Positions 7,278 to 15,048 of a DNA stretch of 17,574 nt are shown in pieces (the stretch's first letter is position 1; every line of letters starts with the position of its first letter). The notes beneath the pieces were generated by a model. The model was not told the origin of the DNA. It saw only the letters and a list, made by a program, of their open reading frames with translations, and did not search any database. This stretch comes from Gallionella sp. (GTDB lineage Bacteria; Pseudomonadota; Gammaproteobacteria; Burkholderiales; Gallionellaceae), in NCBI GenBank assembly GCA_025362155.1, contig JANYHX010000164.1, positions 1 through 17,574 on the forward strand, written 5' to 3'. The position numbers and the translations under genes were made by a program.

Positions 7278-7308
7278 TTTCTGTCCTTTGTCTTGCGTCT
7301 TGTGTCCT
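7278..7308 (-). repeat. Inverted GACAGA-type repeat in the ftsQ-ftsA gap
   Basis: On the minus strand this unit matches 1491-1521 at 22 of 31 positions without gaps. On the plus strand it is a pyrimidine-rich run (CTGTCCTTTGTCTTGCGTC) directly upstream of the ftsA ribosome binding site. Together with 7152-7182 it forms an inverted pair about 95 bases apart. The pair at 1491 and 1581 is arranged the same way, about 60 bases apart. Confidence 0.55.
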
Positions 7309-7322
7309 GTGGGGAACAATCG

Positions 7323-8558
7323 ATGAGCAGAAACAAGGAGGCCAAGAACCTGGTGGTCGGATTGGACATCGGCACATCCAAGATCGTGGTGATTGTGGGT
7401 GAAGCCAAGCCGGATGGCACGCTGGAGGTGATCGGCATGGGAATGCACACGTCATCCGGTATGAAGAAAGGCATGGTGGTCAATATCGAAGCCACGGTGG
7501 GCGCGATTCAGCGCGCGCTGGAAGAAGCCGAGTTGATGGCTGATTGCAAAATATCTGAAGTTTATACCGGTATTGCGGGCAGCCATATACGCAGCATTAA
7601 TTCCCGTGGCATGGTGAAAATCAAGGAGAAAGAGGTGACCGCTGCCGACATCGAACGTGTAATCGAGACGGCCAGTTCCATCAGCCTGCCAGGCGACCAG
7701 CAGATACTGCATATCCTTGAGCAGGAATTTAGTATCGACGGTCAGGACGGCATTAAAAAGCCGCTGGGTATGAGCGGGATGCGGCTGGATGTGGAAGTGC
7801 ATATTGTCAGCGGCGCGGTGGCGGCGGTGCAGAACATCATGAAATGCATCCATCGCTGTGGCCTGGAAGTAAACGAATTGATATTGCAGCCATTGGCCTC
7901 GAGCAAGGCGGTGCTGGCCGATGACGAGAAAGAATTGGGCGTGTGTCTGGTAGACATCGGCGGTGGCACCACCGACATTGCGGTGTTCACCGGCGGTGCG
8001 ATCCGTCACACCGCGGTGATACCGATAGCCGGCGACCAGATCACTAACGATATTGCGATGGCATTGCGCACACCCACGCAGGATGCCGAAGACATCAAGA
8101 TCAAGCATGGCTGCGCACTGCGCCAGTTGGCGGATAGCGGCGCGATTGAAGTATCCGGGGTGGGGGAGCGCGGACCGCGCATGTTGTCGCGTCAAACCTT
8201 GGCGGAAGTGATTGAGCCGCGCGTTGAAGAGCTGTATTCGTTGGTGCAGCAGGAACTGCGCCGTAGCGGTTTCGAAGAGTTGCTTTCATCGGGCATCGTG
8301 ATTACCGGCGGCAGCAGCTCCATGCAAGGCATGGTCGAATTGGGCGAGGAAATTTTTCATCTGCCGGTGCGTTTGGGTACGCCGAAATATATTGGTGGCT
8401 TGTCCGATGTGGTGAAAACCCCGCGTCTGGCAACCGGTGTGGGGCTGCTGTTATATGGCCTGGAGCATCATCAACGCAATGAGGAGACGCGTATGCAATC
8501 AAATTCATTTAGCGACATTTTGGCAAGAATGAAGGCTTGGTTCCAAGGGAATTTTTAA
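7323..8558 (+). CDS. ftsA: Cell division protein FtsA, actin-like membrane anchor of FtsZ
   Basis: FtsA is an actin-fold ATPase that tethers FtsZ to the inner membrane and recruits later division proteins. The phosphate-1 loop LDIGTSK is near residue 14, the SHS2 1C region follows at about 85-165, and LVDIGGGTTDIAVF, the second phosphate loop, is near 208. The adenosine motif GIVITGGSSSMQGM is near 324. The C-terminal SFSDILARMKAWFQGNF is the expected amphipathic membrane-targeting helix. The ATG at 7323 was chosen over an upstream in-frame TTG at 7293: it has GGGGAA at 7311-7316 six bases upstream, and the extra residues from the TTG would come from repeat DNA. The length of 411 residues is normal. 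Confidence 0.97.
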   Translation: MSRNKEAKNLVVGLDIGTSKIVVIVGEAKPDGTLEVIGMGMHTSSGMKKGMVVNIEATVGAIQRALEEAELMADCKISEVYTGIAGSHIRSINSRGMVKIKEKEVTAADIERVIETASSISLPGDQQILHILEQEFSIDGQDGIKKPLGMSGMRLDVEVHIVSGAVAAVQNIMKCIHRCGLEVNELILQPLASSKAVLADDEKELGVCLVDIGGGTTDIAVFTGGAIRHTAVIPIAGDQITNDIAMALRTPTQDAEDIKIKHGCALRQLADSGAIEVSGVGERGPRMLSRQTLAEVIEPRVEELYSLVQQELRRSGFEELLSSGIVITGGSSSMQGMVELGEEIFHLPVRLGTPKYIGGLSDVVKTPRLATGVGLLLYGLEHHQRNEETRMQSNSFSDILARMKAWFQGNF

Positions 8559-8639
8559 ATTCATTTTTTGGGCGCATCGCGGTGTTGCGCGGTGTAGGTT
8601 TAAGGCAGGTTAAGGTTAATTTTTTCGGTAATTATTTTT

Positions 8640-8645
8640 AAGGAG
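8640..8645 (+). promoter_or_regulatory. Shine-Dalgarno that decides the ftsZ start
   Basis: AAGGAG at 8640-8645 directly touches an ATG at 8646, too close for initiation there. It lies six bases before the ATG at 8652, which is the normal spacing and gives the usual MFEIME N-terminus. The 93-base ftsA-ftsZ gap holds no clear terminator or promoter that I could identify. Confidence 0.75.
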
Positions 8646-8651
8646 ATGACG

Positions 8652-9818
8652 ATGTTTGAAATCATGGAAGCACAAACTCAGGATGCAGTGATCAAAGTGG
8701 TCGGTGTGGGCGGCTGTGGAGGCAATGCCGTGGATCATATGATCGAACAAGGCGTGCAGGGAGTCGAGTTCATTGTCATCAATACCGATGCACAAGCCCT
8801 CAAGCGCAGTAAGTCACATACCCAGTTACAAATCGGTGTGAACATCACCAAAGGTTTGGGTGCAGGTGCCAAACCTTCGGTAGGCCAGGCGGCAGCGGAA
8901 GAGGATCGCGAGCGCATCAAGGAAATGCTCAGCGGTGCACACATGGTGTTCATCACCGCCGGCATGGGCGGTGGCACCGGTACCGGCGCTGCACCGATTG
9001 TCGCGCAAATTGCCAAGGAGATGGATATCCTGACGGTGGCGGTAGTGACCAAGCCGTTTGCTTATGAGGGCAATCGCATGCGCCTCGCCAAAGCCGGTAT
9101 TGAGGCGCTGACCCAATATGTTGACTCGTTAATCATCGTGCCCAATTCCAAGTTAATGGAAGTGCTGGGCAACGATATTACTGTTCCGGAAGCCTTCAAG
9201 GCGGCCAATGGCGTGTTACAGGGCGCTGTTGCAGGCATCGCCGAAGTCATCAATGTGCCCGGCTTGATCAATGTCGACTTCGCCGATGTGCGCACTGTGA
9301 TGTCAGAAAATGGCATGGCGATGATGGGCTCGGCGATTGCGTCCGGTCCGGAGCGCGCGCGCATAGCCGCTGAGCGCGCCATTGCCAGTCCGTTGCTGGA
9401 AGATGTGGATATGTCCGGAGCGCGCGGCGTGCTGGTGAATATCACTTCCAGCAGCAGCCTCAAGCTGAAAGAAATCGACGATGTAATGGAGTGCGTCCAA
9501 TTTGCTGCCGAAGAAGCCACTGTGATCGTCGGTTCAGTATTTGATGAAACCATGGGTGACGAAATGCGCGTGACAGTAGTCGCTACCGGCTTGGGGGTTC
9601 CTGCGGCGCGTAAGCAAGCCAAACCGGAAATTGTCTATCAGAACCAGAATTACCAGCGCACCGGTACCCATGATGAACCGATGGCGAATGTGAATTACGG
9701 GGAACTGGAAAGCCCGGCCATTATGCGCAGCGGACGCAGGGCAGCGGTAGATGCGCTGGAAAAATCTGGCGTGGATACTTATGACATCCCTTCGTTTCTG
9801 CGTAAACAGGCGGACTAG
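8652..9818 (+). CDS. ftsZ: Cell division protein FtsZ
   Basis: FtsZ is a tubulin-like GTPase that polymerises into the Z-ring. The N-terminal GTP-binding domain contains VGVGGCGGNAVDHM near residue 17, and the tubulin signature GGGTGTG is at 106-112. The synergy loop NVDFADVRTVMSENGMAMMG is near 202. A variable linker (about 320-375) precedes the C-terminal peptide DIPSFLRKQAD at 378-388, which binds FtsA and other partners. At 388 residues it is a normal betaproteobacterial length. The start at 8652 is preferred over 8646 because of Shine-Dalgarno spacing. It is the last gene of the plus-strand division block, and no hairpin with a T-run follows it. Confidence 0.98.
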   Translation: MFEIMEAQTQDAVIKVVGVGGCGGNAVDHMIEQGVQGVEFIVINTDAQALKRSKSHTQLQIGVNITKGLGAGAKPSVGQAAAEEDRERIKEMLSGAHMVFITAGMGGGTGTGAAPIVAQIAKEMDILTVAVVTKPFAYEGNRMRLAKAGIEALTQYVDSLIIVPNSKLMEVLGNDITVPEAFKAANGVLQGAVAGIAEVINVPGLINVDFADVRTVMSENGMAMMGSAIASGPERARIAAERAIASPLLEDVDMSGARGVLVNITSSSSLKLKEIDDVMECVQFAAEEATVIVGSVFDETMGDEMRVTVVATGLGVPAARKQAKPEIVYQNQNYQRTGTHDEPMANVNYGELESPAIMRSGRRAAVDALEKSGVDTYDIPSFLRKQAD

Positions 9819-9836
9819 CCTTTAAATAATGTTTGG

Positions 9837-9947
9837 TTACTCAGCCTGTGCAAATTTTTCGTAGATGGTAGCAGGCCGCAGCCTGAGGAGATCGGCAATC
9901 AAGTTGGTCAGATTGACCTCGCCGCTTCGGTACGGGTTAGGCTTCAT
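9837..9947 (-). CDS. Possible 36-residue ORF or gene remnant between ftsZ and cysM
   Basis: An ATG at 9947 opens a minus-strand frame of 36 codons ending in TAA at 9837-9839. It begins MKPNPYRSGEVNLTNLIADL and ends YEKFAQAE. The composition is protein-like, with an apparent helical stretch LIADLLRLRPATIYEKF. I do not recognise it, and there is no Shine-Dalgarno in front. The candidate cysM promoter (-10 at 9949-9954) lies across its upstream region. It may be a chance frame or a fragment of a lost gene. Nothing else was seen in the ftsZ-cysM gap. Confidence 0.2.
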   Translation of the reverse strand: MKPNPYRSGEVNLTNLIADLLRLRPATIYEKFAQAE

Positions 9948-9954
9948 CTATAAT
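9926..9954 (+). promoter_or_regulatory. Candidate sigma-70 promoter for the cysteine synthase gene
   Basis: A perfect TATAAT lies at 9949-9954. Seventeen bases upstream is a poor -35 (TTCGGT, 9926-9931). A better TTGACC at 9913-9918 is 30 bases away, too far. The start codon is 36 bases downstream of the -10. A separate promoter would fit a gene that is not part of the division block. Confidence 0.4.
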
Positions 9955-9989
9955 GCCCATTCAAACTTAGCAAAGAAAATCTATCCATC

Positions 9990-10868
9990 ATGCAAACTAT
10001 TCTTGACGCTATCGGTTCGACCCCGCTGATCCAGATCGATGGCATCTGGGTCAAACTGGAATTTTTGAATCCGTCTGGATCGATCAAAGCGCGTATCGCG
10101 AAATACATGGTCGAACGCGCTGAACGCGAGGGACTGCTGAAGCCGGGCGACACCATAGTGGAAGCGAGCAGCGGCAATACCGGCAACGCGATGAGCATGG
10201 TCGCCGCCGTCAAGGGCTACAAGATGCTGGTGCTGATGCCCAACGGCTTGAGCCGCGAGCGCACCGCGATTTCGCGGGCTTATGGCGCCGAGGTGCGCAT
10301 CATCGGTGATTTCCATGTCACCGATGCGTTGGCCGAAGTGCGCAGGCTGGGCAAGCTGCCCGGTTATTTTGCGCCGCAGCAATTCGACAACGAATGGAAC
10401 GTGGACGAAAACCGCGAGTGGCTGGGACAAGAAATACTGGCGCAACTGCCCGTGCTGCCCGATGCGGTCGTCGGTGGCGTAGGCACTGGCGGCACGATCA
10501 TCGGTGTGGGCCAAGCATTCAGGACAGTCAATCCGGCCTGCAAGGTGGTCGCGCTTGAGCCTAGCGAGTCATGCACGATACTCTGCGGCGAGATCGCCAA
10601 GCATTTGATCGAGGGCATCGCCGACGGCTTCGTGCCCGGCATTATTGAGCGCCATCGTGACCTGCTGAATGAAATCGTTACGGTTGAGTCTACAGAAGCG
10701 GTGCTTGAGATGCGCCGTCTGGCGCGTGAGCATGGCATCTTCGTCGGCCCATCATCCGGCGCACACCTGATCGCCGCGCGAGAATTGCGTGATCGGTACC
10801 AGCTCGAGCACGTCGTTACGTTCTTCTGCGACAAGGGCGAGAAATACATCAGCGACTACTGGCTGTGA
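9990..10868 (+). CDS. cysM: PLP-dependent cysteine synthase family protein (CysM-like)
   Basis: This is a fold-type II PLP enzyme of the cysteine synthase / cystathionine beta-synthase family. The likely reaction is O-acetylserine (or a related substrate) plus sulfide or thiosulfate to cysteine, in the cytosol. The PLP lysine is probably K33 in NPSGSIKAR. The substrate loop SSGNTGN is at 60-66. The PLP phosphate loop GVGTGGTIIGVG is near 165, and VGPSSGAHL is near 251. The length of 292 residues is typical for CysM. One oddity is that the residue after the lysine is Ala; the family usually has Asp there (KDR). Substrate class (CysK, CysM or a relative) cannot be settled from sequence alone. 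It sits between ftsZ and prc with its own possible promoter and no obvious link to division. Confidence 0.85.
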   Translation: MQTILDAIGSTPLIQIDGIWVKLEFLNPSGSIKARIAKYMVERAEREGLLKPGDTIVEASSGNTGNAMSMVAAVKGYKMLVLMPNGLSRERTAISRAYGAEVRIIGDFHVTDALAEVRRLGKLPGYFAPQQFDNEWNVDENREWLGQEILAQLPVLPDAVVGGVGTGGTIIGVGQAFRTVNPACKVVALEPSESCTILCGEIAKHLIEGIADGFVPGIIERHRDLLNEIVTVESTEAVLEMRRLAREHGIFVGPSSGAHLIAARELRDRYQLEHVVTFFCDKGEKYISDYWL

Positions 10869-10988
10869 AAGCCTCCAAGCATTGTGCTCACACTGGACAT
10901 CATCCGCTATGGCTTGCCGTTATAGGTGAGGGTAAAAATTTTCCCGGTTTTGACTTGCCGCAAATTTTGAAAGCTTTGCTTTGCTTCC

Positions 10989-13118
10989 TTATGGCGATAT
11001 GCTGCCCGCGAGCTTGGAATCATTTTCCAGCAATCCAGCCTCATCGCTGACTATATGCGCTGCTTCGTTCAACGATATATCCTTGGTATTTTTACTCGCA
11101 TTCTCGATGGCCAGGTCGGCACTGAGATTGCGTTCGCTGGATAACATGCCATCGTCTTGAAGTGCATGGCTGCTGGCTTCAGCAGATGCCTTGTCCGATT
11201 GTTTGTCTCCCTGGTTTTTCTCGCGGGACTTTTCGCGTGCCTCCTGCGCAGCACGCTCTTTGCGGCGGTCAGCCTCATTCAGCGAGATCAGGTTTTCCCG
11301 GCGCAGCTTGTTGAACTGGGCAATATCTTCCTGCAGGTACTTGAAGTCTTTGTCATGACTTATGCGCTTGTCGTGGCTCGCTATCAATATGGGCATGATG
11401 TTTGTCAAATTACCTCCCGGCGTATAGTTAGCCGCCTTGATTTGTGACCAAGGCAAGGCATTGTCGTAACTGGATTCACCAAAGTCTTCTGCGTCAGTCA
11501 TTGACGGCAGGCTGATATCCGGAGTCACACCGCGTAACTGGGTGGTGCCGCCATTGATCCGGAAAAACTGGGCGATGGTCATCTTGACCTCGCCGAATTC
11601 GGGTTTGTCATTTTTCGCGATTCGATCAAGATCTGCTACGGTCTGTACGGTGCCTTTGCCAAAGCTGGTTTCACCGATCACGACCCCGCGTCCGTAATCC
11701 TGTAGCGCCGCCGCGAAGATTTCCGACGCTGATGCTGAGCCGCGATTAATGAGCACGGCCAGCGGGCCATTCCAGGCAATATCCGTATCAGTATCGCTGG
11801 TAACAGTTACTTTGCCTTCGGAGTCGCGTTGCTGTAATACGGGGCCTTTGCCTGCAAACAGGCCAGTCATTTGGATGGCTTCATCCAATGAACCACCGCC
11901 ATTGTTACGCAGGTCCACCAGCACGCCATCCACTTTGTCATTTTTCAGTTCATTCAGCAGGCGCGCGACATCCATGGTTGCGCTTTTGAAATCCTTGTCG
12001 CCCTTCTGATGGGCAGAAAAATCCTGATAAAACTCAGGCAATGAAATCACCCCGATGTGGCGTGTCACTTCCCCATCTTTCACCTCAAGGGTAGATTTTT
12101 TGGCAGCCTGTTTTTCCAGGCTGATTTTTTTTCGCACCAGCGAAATGAGCTTGTGTTTACCGTCTGTGCCGACTTCTGCGGGCAGCACATCAAGACGTAC
12201 CACGGTATCCTCAGCGCCGCGTATCAAGGCCACGGTATCGTCAATGCGCCAGCCCATGATTTCAGTTATCGGACCATTTTCGCCTTGCCCGACACCTACG
12301 ATACGGTCCCCGGCTTTCAATTTGCCGGATAGCGTTGCAGGGCCGCCTGCCAATAGCTCCCTGATTGTGGTGTATTCATCCTTGTCATACAGCGATGCGC
12401 CTATGCCAACAAGAGATAATCTCATCGAAATATCAAACTCCTCGGAAGCACGCACCCCGAAATAATTTGTATGCGGGTCTATGGACATCGCATAGGCATT
12501 CATAAAACTTTGAAATACGTCTTCACTTTTGACCTTGGACAGACTTTTCAAGGAATTTTCATAGCGTTTGCCTAGTGTTTGGCCGATGCTTTTTTCATCC
12601 TTGCCGGCCAGCTTGAGACGCAGCCAGTCATTCTTGACACGCTTGCGCCACAAGTCATTCAGTTCGTCTTCGGATTTCGGCCATGGCGCATCCTTGCGGT
12701 TGAATTGATAGCTTTCCTTTTTCTTGAAATCAAAACCATTGGTCAGCAGGGAACGGGCATACACAAGGCGTTCATTGATTCGCTGTTGATAGAGATTGAA
12801 TATGGCGTAAGGGATGCTCAAGTCCTTGGCGAGTATGGCATCATCAAGTCTGGTTCGCGCGTAGTCGAAATGGTCAATGTCAGCCTGTAGGAAAAATACC
12901 TTTTCGCCATCCAGCATCTTCAGGTAGCGGTCGAATATTTGCGCAGATAAATTATCGTCAAGCGCGGGGTGTTTGTAACTATACCGGCCCAGAACTTTAG
13001 CGGATAAAAAAGCTGCCAGAGGCTGCTGTTCCAGCGGCACAAGCTGCGGGACAGCCTGCGCCGTATTGAGTGCGGCCAGCGTAAACGCCAGCAATATCCA
13101 CAGTAGTTTATTTCTCAT
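10989..13118 (-). CDS. prc: Tail-specific (C-terminal processing) periplasmic protease, S41A family
   Basis: This is a Prc/Tsp-type serine protease, expected in the periplasm, that trims or degrades proteins from their C-termini. In E. coli, Prc acts on FtsI and on the peptidoglycan hydrolase MepS with NlpI. A signal peptide MRNKLLWILLAFTLAALNTAQA is at 1-22. Next come a helical N-terminal domain, a PDZ domain at about 235-320 (LSLVGIGASLYDKDEYTTI, then AGDRIVGVG) and the S41 domain. That domain has VDLRNNGGGSLDEA, GSASASE (catalytic Ser about 463) and SFGKGTVQ (catalytic Lys about 488). A charged Lys/Glu/Asp-rich C-terminal region follows from about 600. The ATG at 13118 is preferred over one at 13172 because it places the signal peptide at the N-terminus. 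The resulting 709 residues are close to the E. coli length. It converges on cysM and diverges from lpxC. Confidence 0.93.
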   Translation of the reverse strand: MRNKLLWILLAFTLAALNTAQAVPQLVPLEQQPLAAFLSAKVLGRYSYKHPALDDNLSAQIFDRYLKMLDGEKVFFLQADIDHFDYARTRLDDAILAKDLSIPYAIFNLYQQRINERLVYARSLLTNGFDFKKKESYQFNRKDAPWPKSEDELNDLWRKRVKNDWLRLKLAGKDEKSIGQTLGKRYENSLKSLSKVKSEDVFQSFMNAYAMSIDPHTNYFGVRASEEFDISMRLSLVGIGASLYDKDEYTTIRELLAGGPATLSGKLKAGDRIVGVGQGENGPITEIMGWRIDDTVALIRGAEDTVVRLDVLPAEVGTDGKHKLISLVRKKISLEKQAAKKSTLEVKDGEVTRHIGVISLPEFYQDFSAHQKGDKDFKSATMDVARLLNELKNDKVDGVLVDLRNNGGGSLDEAIQMTGLFAGKGPVLQQRDSEGKVTVTSDTDTDIAWNGPLAVLINRGSASASEIFAAALQDYGRGVVIGETSFGKGTVQTVADLDRIAKNDKPEFGEVKMTIAQFFRINGGTTQLRGVTPDISLPSMTDAEDFGESSYDNALPWSQIKAANYTPGGNLTNIMPILIASHDKRISHDKDFKYLQEDIAQFNKLRRENLISLNEADRRKERAAQEAREKSREKNQGDKQSDKASAEASSHALQDDGMLSSERNLSADLAIENASKNTKDISLNEAAHIVSDEAGLLENDSKLAGSISP

Positions 13119-13410
13119 TTGTATAATTCGCGGGGTAAGGTTGGTGCAGAGCACATTTTGATTTTCAATCAATTAAGATGGACAGAATTAAAGTCGCCAA
13201 GTTCGATATTTTATCTTGATATGAAATCATTTGAACCCCGGCACCTTTAATTCCTTTCGCTCCAGATCGTGGCAAATCTGACGGCATTGCTTTTTATGAC
13301 CACAACGGCGACCTTTGTGACCGGATTAAAATCGCAAGTTACAAAAGCTGTGACAGGGAAAAATCCGTCTGTGCTAAAATCCTCTCGAGAATCTCTCAAT
13401 CAAAACATTA
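13119..13410. other. Divergent prc/lpxC intergenic region with a short direct repeat
   Basis: This 292-base region separates two divergent genes and must hold both promoters. A direct repeat lies at 13181-13203 and 13319-13340 (GAC.G.ATTAAA.TCGC.AAGTT, about 19 of 23 positions). Both copies fall in the same plus-strand frame, reading DRIKVAKF and DRIKIASY. The second is part of a 58-codon open stretch, 13235-13408, that has no ATG and ends at a TAA overlapping the lpxC ATG. These could be remains of a decayed gene or duplication. No clear promoter for prc was found. Confidence 0.3.
13350..13380 (+). promoter_or_regulatory. Candidate sigma-70 promoter for lpxC
   Basis: GTGACA at 13350-13355 (5 of 6 matches to TTGACA) and TAAAAT at 13375-13380 (5 of 6 to TATAAT) are separated by 19 bases, slightly long. 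The lpxC ATG is 31 bases past the -10. A promoter here is expected because the gene upstream points the other way. Confidence 0.45.
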
Positions 13411-14322
13411 ATGGTTAAGCAACGCACCTTAAAAAATTCCGTCAGCGTGACGGGGGTCGGCTTGCACAGCGGCGAAAAAGTCACGTTGGGTTTACGTCCC
13501 GCGCCGGTTAATACCGGCATTATGTTCCGTCGTGTGGATGTCAAACCGGTAGAGGAAATTCGCGCCCATGCGGGGTTGGTGCATGACACGCGGTTGTCCA
13601 CCTGTATGGAGCAAGGTGGTGTGCGCGTCGCGACGATTGAGCACCTGATGTCGGCATTGGCCGGACTGGGAATTGACAATGCCTATGTTGATCTGGATAG
13701 CGCAGAAGTGCCGATCATGGATGGCAGTGCCGGCACATTTGTTTTTCTGCTGCAATCTGCGGGAATTGTGGAGCAATCCTCCGCCAAAAAATTCCTGCGC
13801 ATCAAAAAAACCGTAGAGGTGAAGCAAGGCGATAAGTGGGTGCGCTTTGAGCCGCACCACGGCTATAAATTGACCTTCACCATCAATTTTGCCCACCCGG
13901 TATTTGCCAATACCAAACAACATGTCATTGTCGATCTCGACGAGGAATCCTATGTGCGCGACATCAGTCGCGCGCGGACCTTTGGTTTCATGCAGGAAGT
14001 GGAGAGCATGCGTGCACAAGGACTGGCGTTGGGCGGCAGCCTGGATAATGCCATCGTGATGGATGAATATCGGGTGCTGAATTCGGATGGTTTGCGTTTT
14101 GAGGATGAATTCGTCAAACACAAGGTGCTCGACGCGATAGGTGATCTCTACCTGCTGGGACACCCGCTGATTGGTGCATTTTCCGGTTATAAATCCGGCC
14201 ATGCCTTGAACAACGCCTTGCTGCGCGAACTACTTTCCGACGATGAGGCTTGGGAATATGTCACGTTTAATAACGTGGAAGATGCGCCCGCATTTCTGCG
14301 ATTACAACTACAGTCTGTTTAA
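13411..14322 (+). CDS. lpxC: UDP-3-O-acyl-N-acetylglucosamine deacetylase LpxC
   Basis: LpxC is the zinc-dependent cytosolic deacetylase that commits UDP-3-O-acyl-GlcNAc to lipid A synthesis. The N-terminus [21 protein letters not shown] matches the family. Zinc and catalytic residues are visible: E77/H78 in [10 protein letters not shown]237 and D241 in [15 protein letters not shown], and H264 in [19 protein letters not shown] near 98 is also conserved. The 303 residues are a normal length. No Shine-Dalgarno is apparent before the ATG at 13411. In many betaproteobacteria lpxC directly follows ftsZ. Here cysM and prc intervene and lpxC seems to have its own promoter, so it is probably uncoupled from ftsZ transcription. 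Confidence 0.97.
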   Translation: MVKQRTLKNSVSVTGVGLHSGEKVTLGLRPAPVNTGIMFRRVDVKPVEEIRAHAGLVHDTRLSTCMEQGGVRVATIEHLMSALAGLGIDNAYVDLDSAEVPIMDGSAGTFVFLLQSAGIVEQSSAKKFLRIKKTVEVKQGDKWVRFEPHHGYKLTFTINFAHPVFANTKQHVIVDLDEESYVRDISRARTFGFMQEVESMRAQGLALGGSLDNAIVMDEYRVLNSDGLRFEDEFVKHKVLDAIGDLYLLGHPLIGAFSGYKSGHALNNALLRELLSDDEAWEYVTFNNVEDAPAFLRLQLQSV

Positions 14323-14345
14323 TCCAATCTGAAAACGGCGGGCCT

Positions 14346-14546
14346 ATGTTGATCCTGCGTTTATTCATCGTTCTTGTAGCATTGCTGCTGATACTGAGTG
14401 GTGCAATGTATCTTTTTACTCGTAATCCCCGCTACATGGAATTTGCATGGCAAACAGTGCGCTTCAGCGTGCTCCTGCTGTTAGTGTTTGGCCTGCTGTT
14501 TTTGTTGGAGCGCTATGTGCTGGTAGGTTGGCTGGCGATCCTTTAG
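14346..14546 (+). CDS. Small two-helix membrane protein of unknown function
   Basis: The 66-residue product is almost entirely hydrophobic. There are two predicted transmembrane segments, about residues 2-24 (LILRLFIVLVALLLILSGAM) and about 42-64. A short polar loop between them contains TRNPRYMEFAW and RF. It begins 23 bases after the lpxC stop, with GGCGGG near 14337-14342 as a possible but close ribosome binding site, so it is probably cotranscribed with lpxC. I do not recognise a family. The clean helix-loop-helix pattern and the tight spacing are the grounds for calling it a gene. Confidence 0.65.
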   Translation: MLILRLFIVLVALLLILSGAMYLFTRNPRYMEFAWQTVRFSVLLLLVFGLLFLLERYVLVGWLAIL

Positions 14547-14599
14547 GCCCCCCTTTGAGATGTTCCCAAGTTGCGGGAGGCAGTGGTTGCAAAGATATC

Positions 14600-15028
14600 T
14601 TAGCTTCTTGCCTTAGCCATTTTTCCTAGCGCAACTTTGAGCGGTGAATCATTCAGGCTCAGGCTGAGGTCATTGATTGCATTTTGTGCCGTTTTGCTCA
14701 ATTTATGAGGGGCGGGTTTGGGTTGCAGGCGGTCGAAGGAAACTTGCACCTTGATCCGGATTCCGCTAACCTCACAACCCCTGCCCTGCATTAGAATCAC
14801 CAGTTGTGGTGCCAGTTGACGTAATTTTGCGGCCAGCGTGGCATTGGCGACGGCGATGCTGAGTGTGCCCAATTGCAGACTCAACACCTGTACTTGGCTG
14901 GATTGCGCAAGATGGGGCGGGGCAACACTGATAAAATGGTTCTGCAACGCGGATAAGGCTTGGGCTTTAACCAATAGCGGACGCAATTCTGGATTACCGT
15001 TTAGTAATGTTTTTACAGGTTGTGCCAC
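14600..15028 (-). CDS. dciA: DUF721/DciA-family protein, probable replicative helicase operator
   Basis: The 142-residue protein fits the DUF721 family. Family-like blocks are LSALQNHFISVAPPHLAQSS, VLSLQLGTLSIAVANATLAA and KLRQLAPQLVILM, with a disordered, Ser/Lys-rich C-terminus. DciA proteins interact with DnaB and help load the replicative helicase in the many bacteria that lack DnaC. The place between lpxC and secA is a known DUF721 location in proteobacteria, which supports the call. The start is a GTG at 15028; an in-frame TAA shortly upstream and the lack of a nearby in-frame ATG make it the best choice. It diverges from the M23 gene with only 31 bases between the start codons. The similarity is moderate, so the functional name is an inference. 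Confidence 0.7.
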   Translation of the reverse strand: MAQPVKTLLNGNPELRPLLVKAQALSALQNHFISVAPPHLAQSSQVQVLSLQLGTLSIAVANATLAAKLRQLAPQLVILMQGRGCEVSGIRIKVQVSFDRLQPKPAPHKLSKTAQNAINDLSLSLNDSPLKVALGKMAKARS

Positions 15029-15048
15029 AGATTTCCAATTACATTAAG

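Noticed and set aside
7293..7322. TTG start for ftsA 30 bases upstream of the ATG at 7323
   Set aside because: The added residues come from the inverted GACAGA repeat. The ATG has a well-spaced GGGGAA and gives the normal FtsA N-terminus.
8646..8651. ATG at 8646 as the ftsZ start
   Set aside because: It touches the Shine-Dalgarno with no spacing. The ATG at 8652 has normal spacing and family N-terminus.
9871..9886. GCAGGCCGCAGCCTG as a terminator after ftsZ
   Set aside because: The stem is only about five pairs and has no T-run.
10930..10945. Palindrome GGGTAAAAATTTTCCC between cysM and prc as a bidirectional terminator
   Set aside because: The stem is AT-rich with a mismatch, has almost no loop, and lacks a T-run on either strand, so it is too weak to call.
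13119..13172. Upstream ATG at 13172 for prc
   Set aside because: It would place 18 polar residues before a clear signal peptide, and the later ATG at 13118 puts that peptide at the N-terminus.
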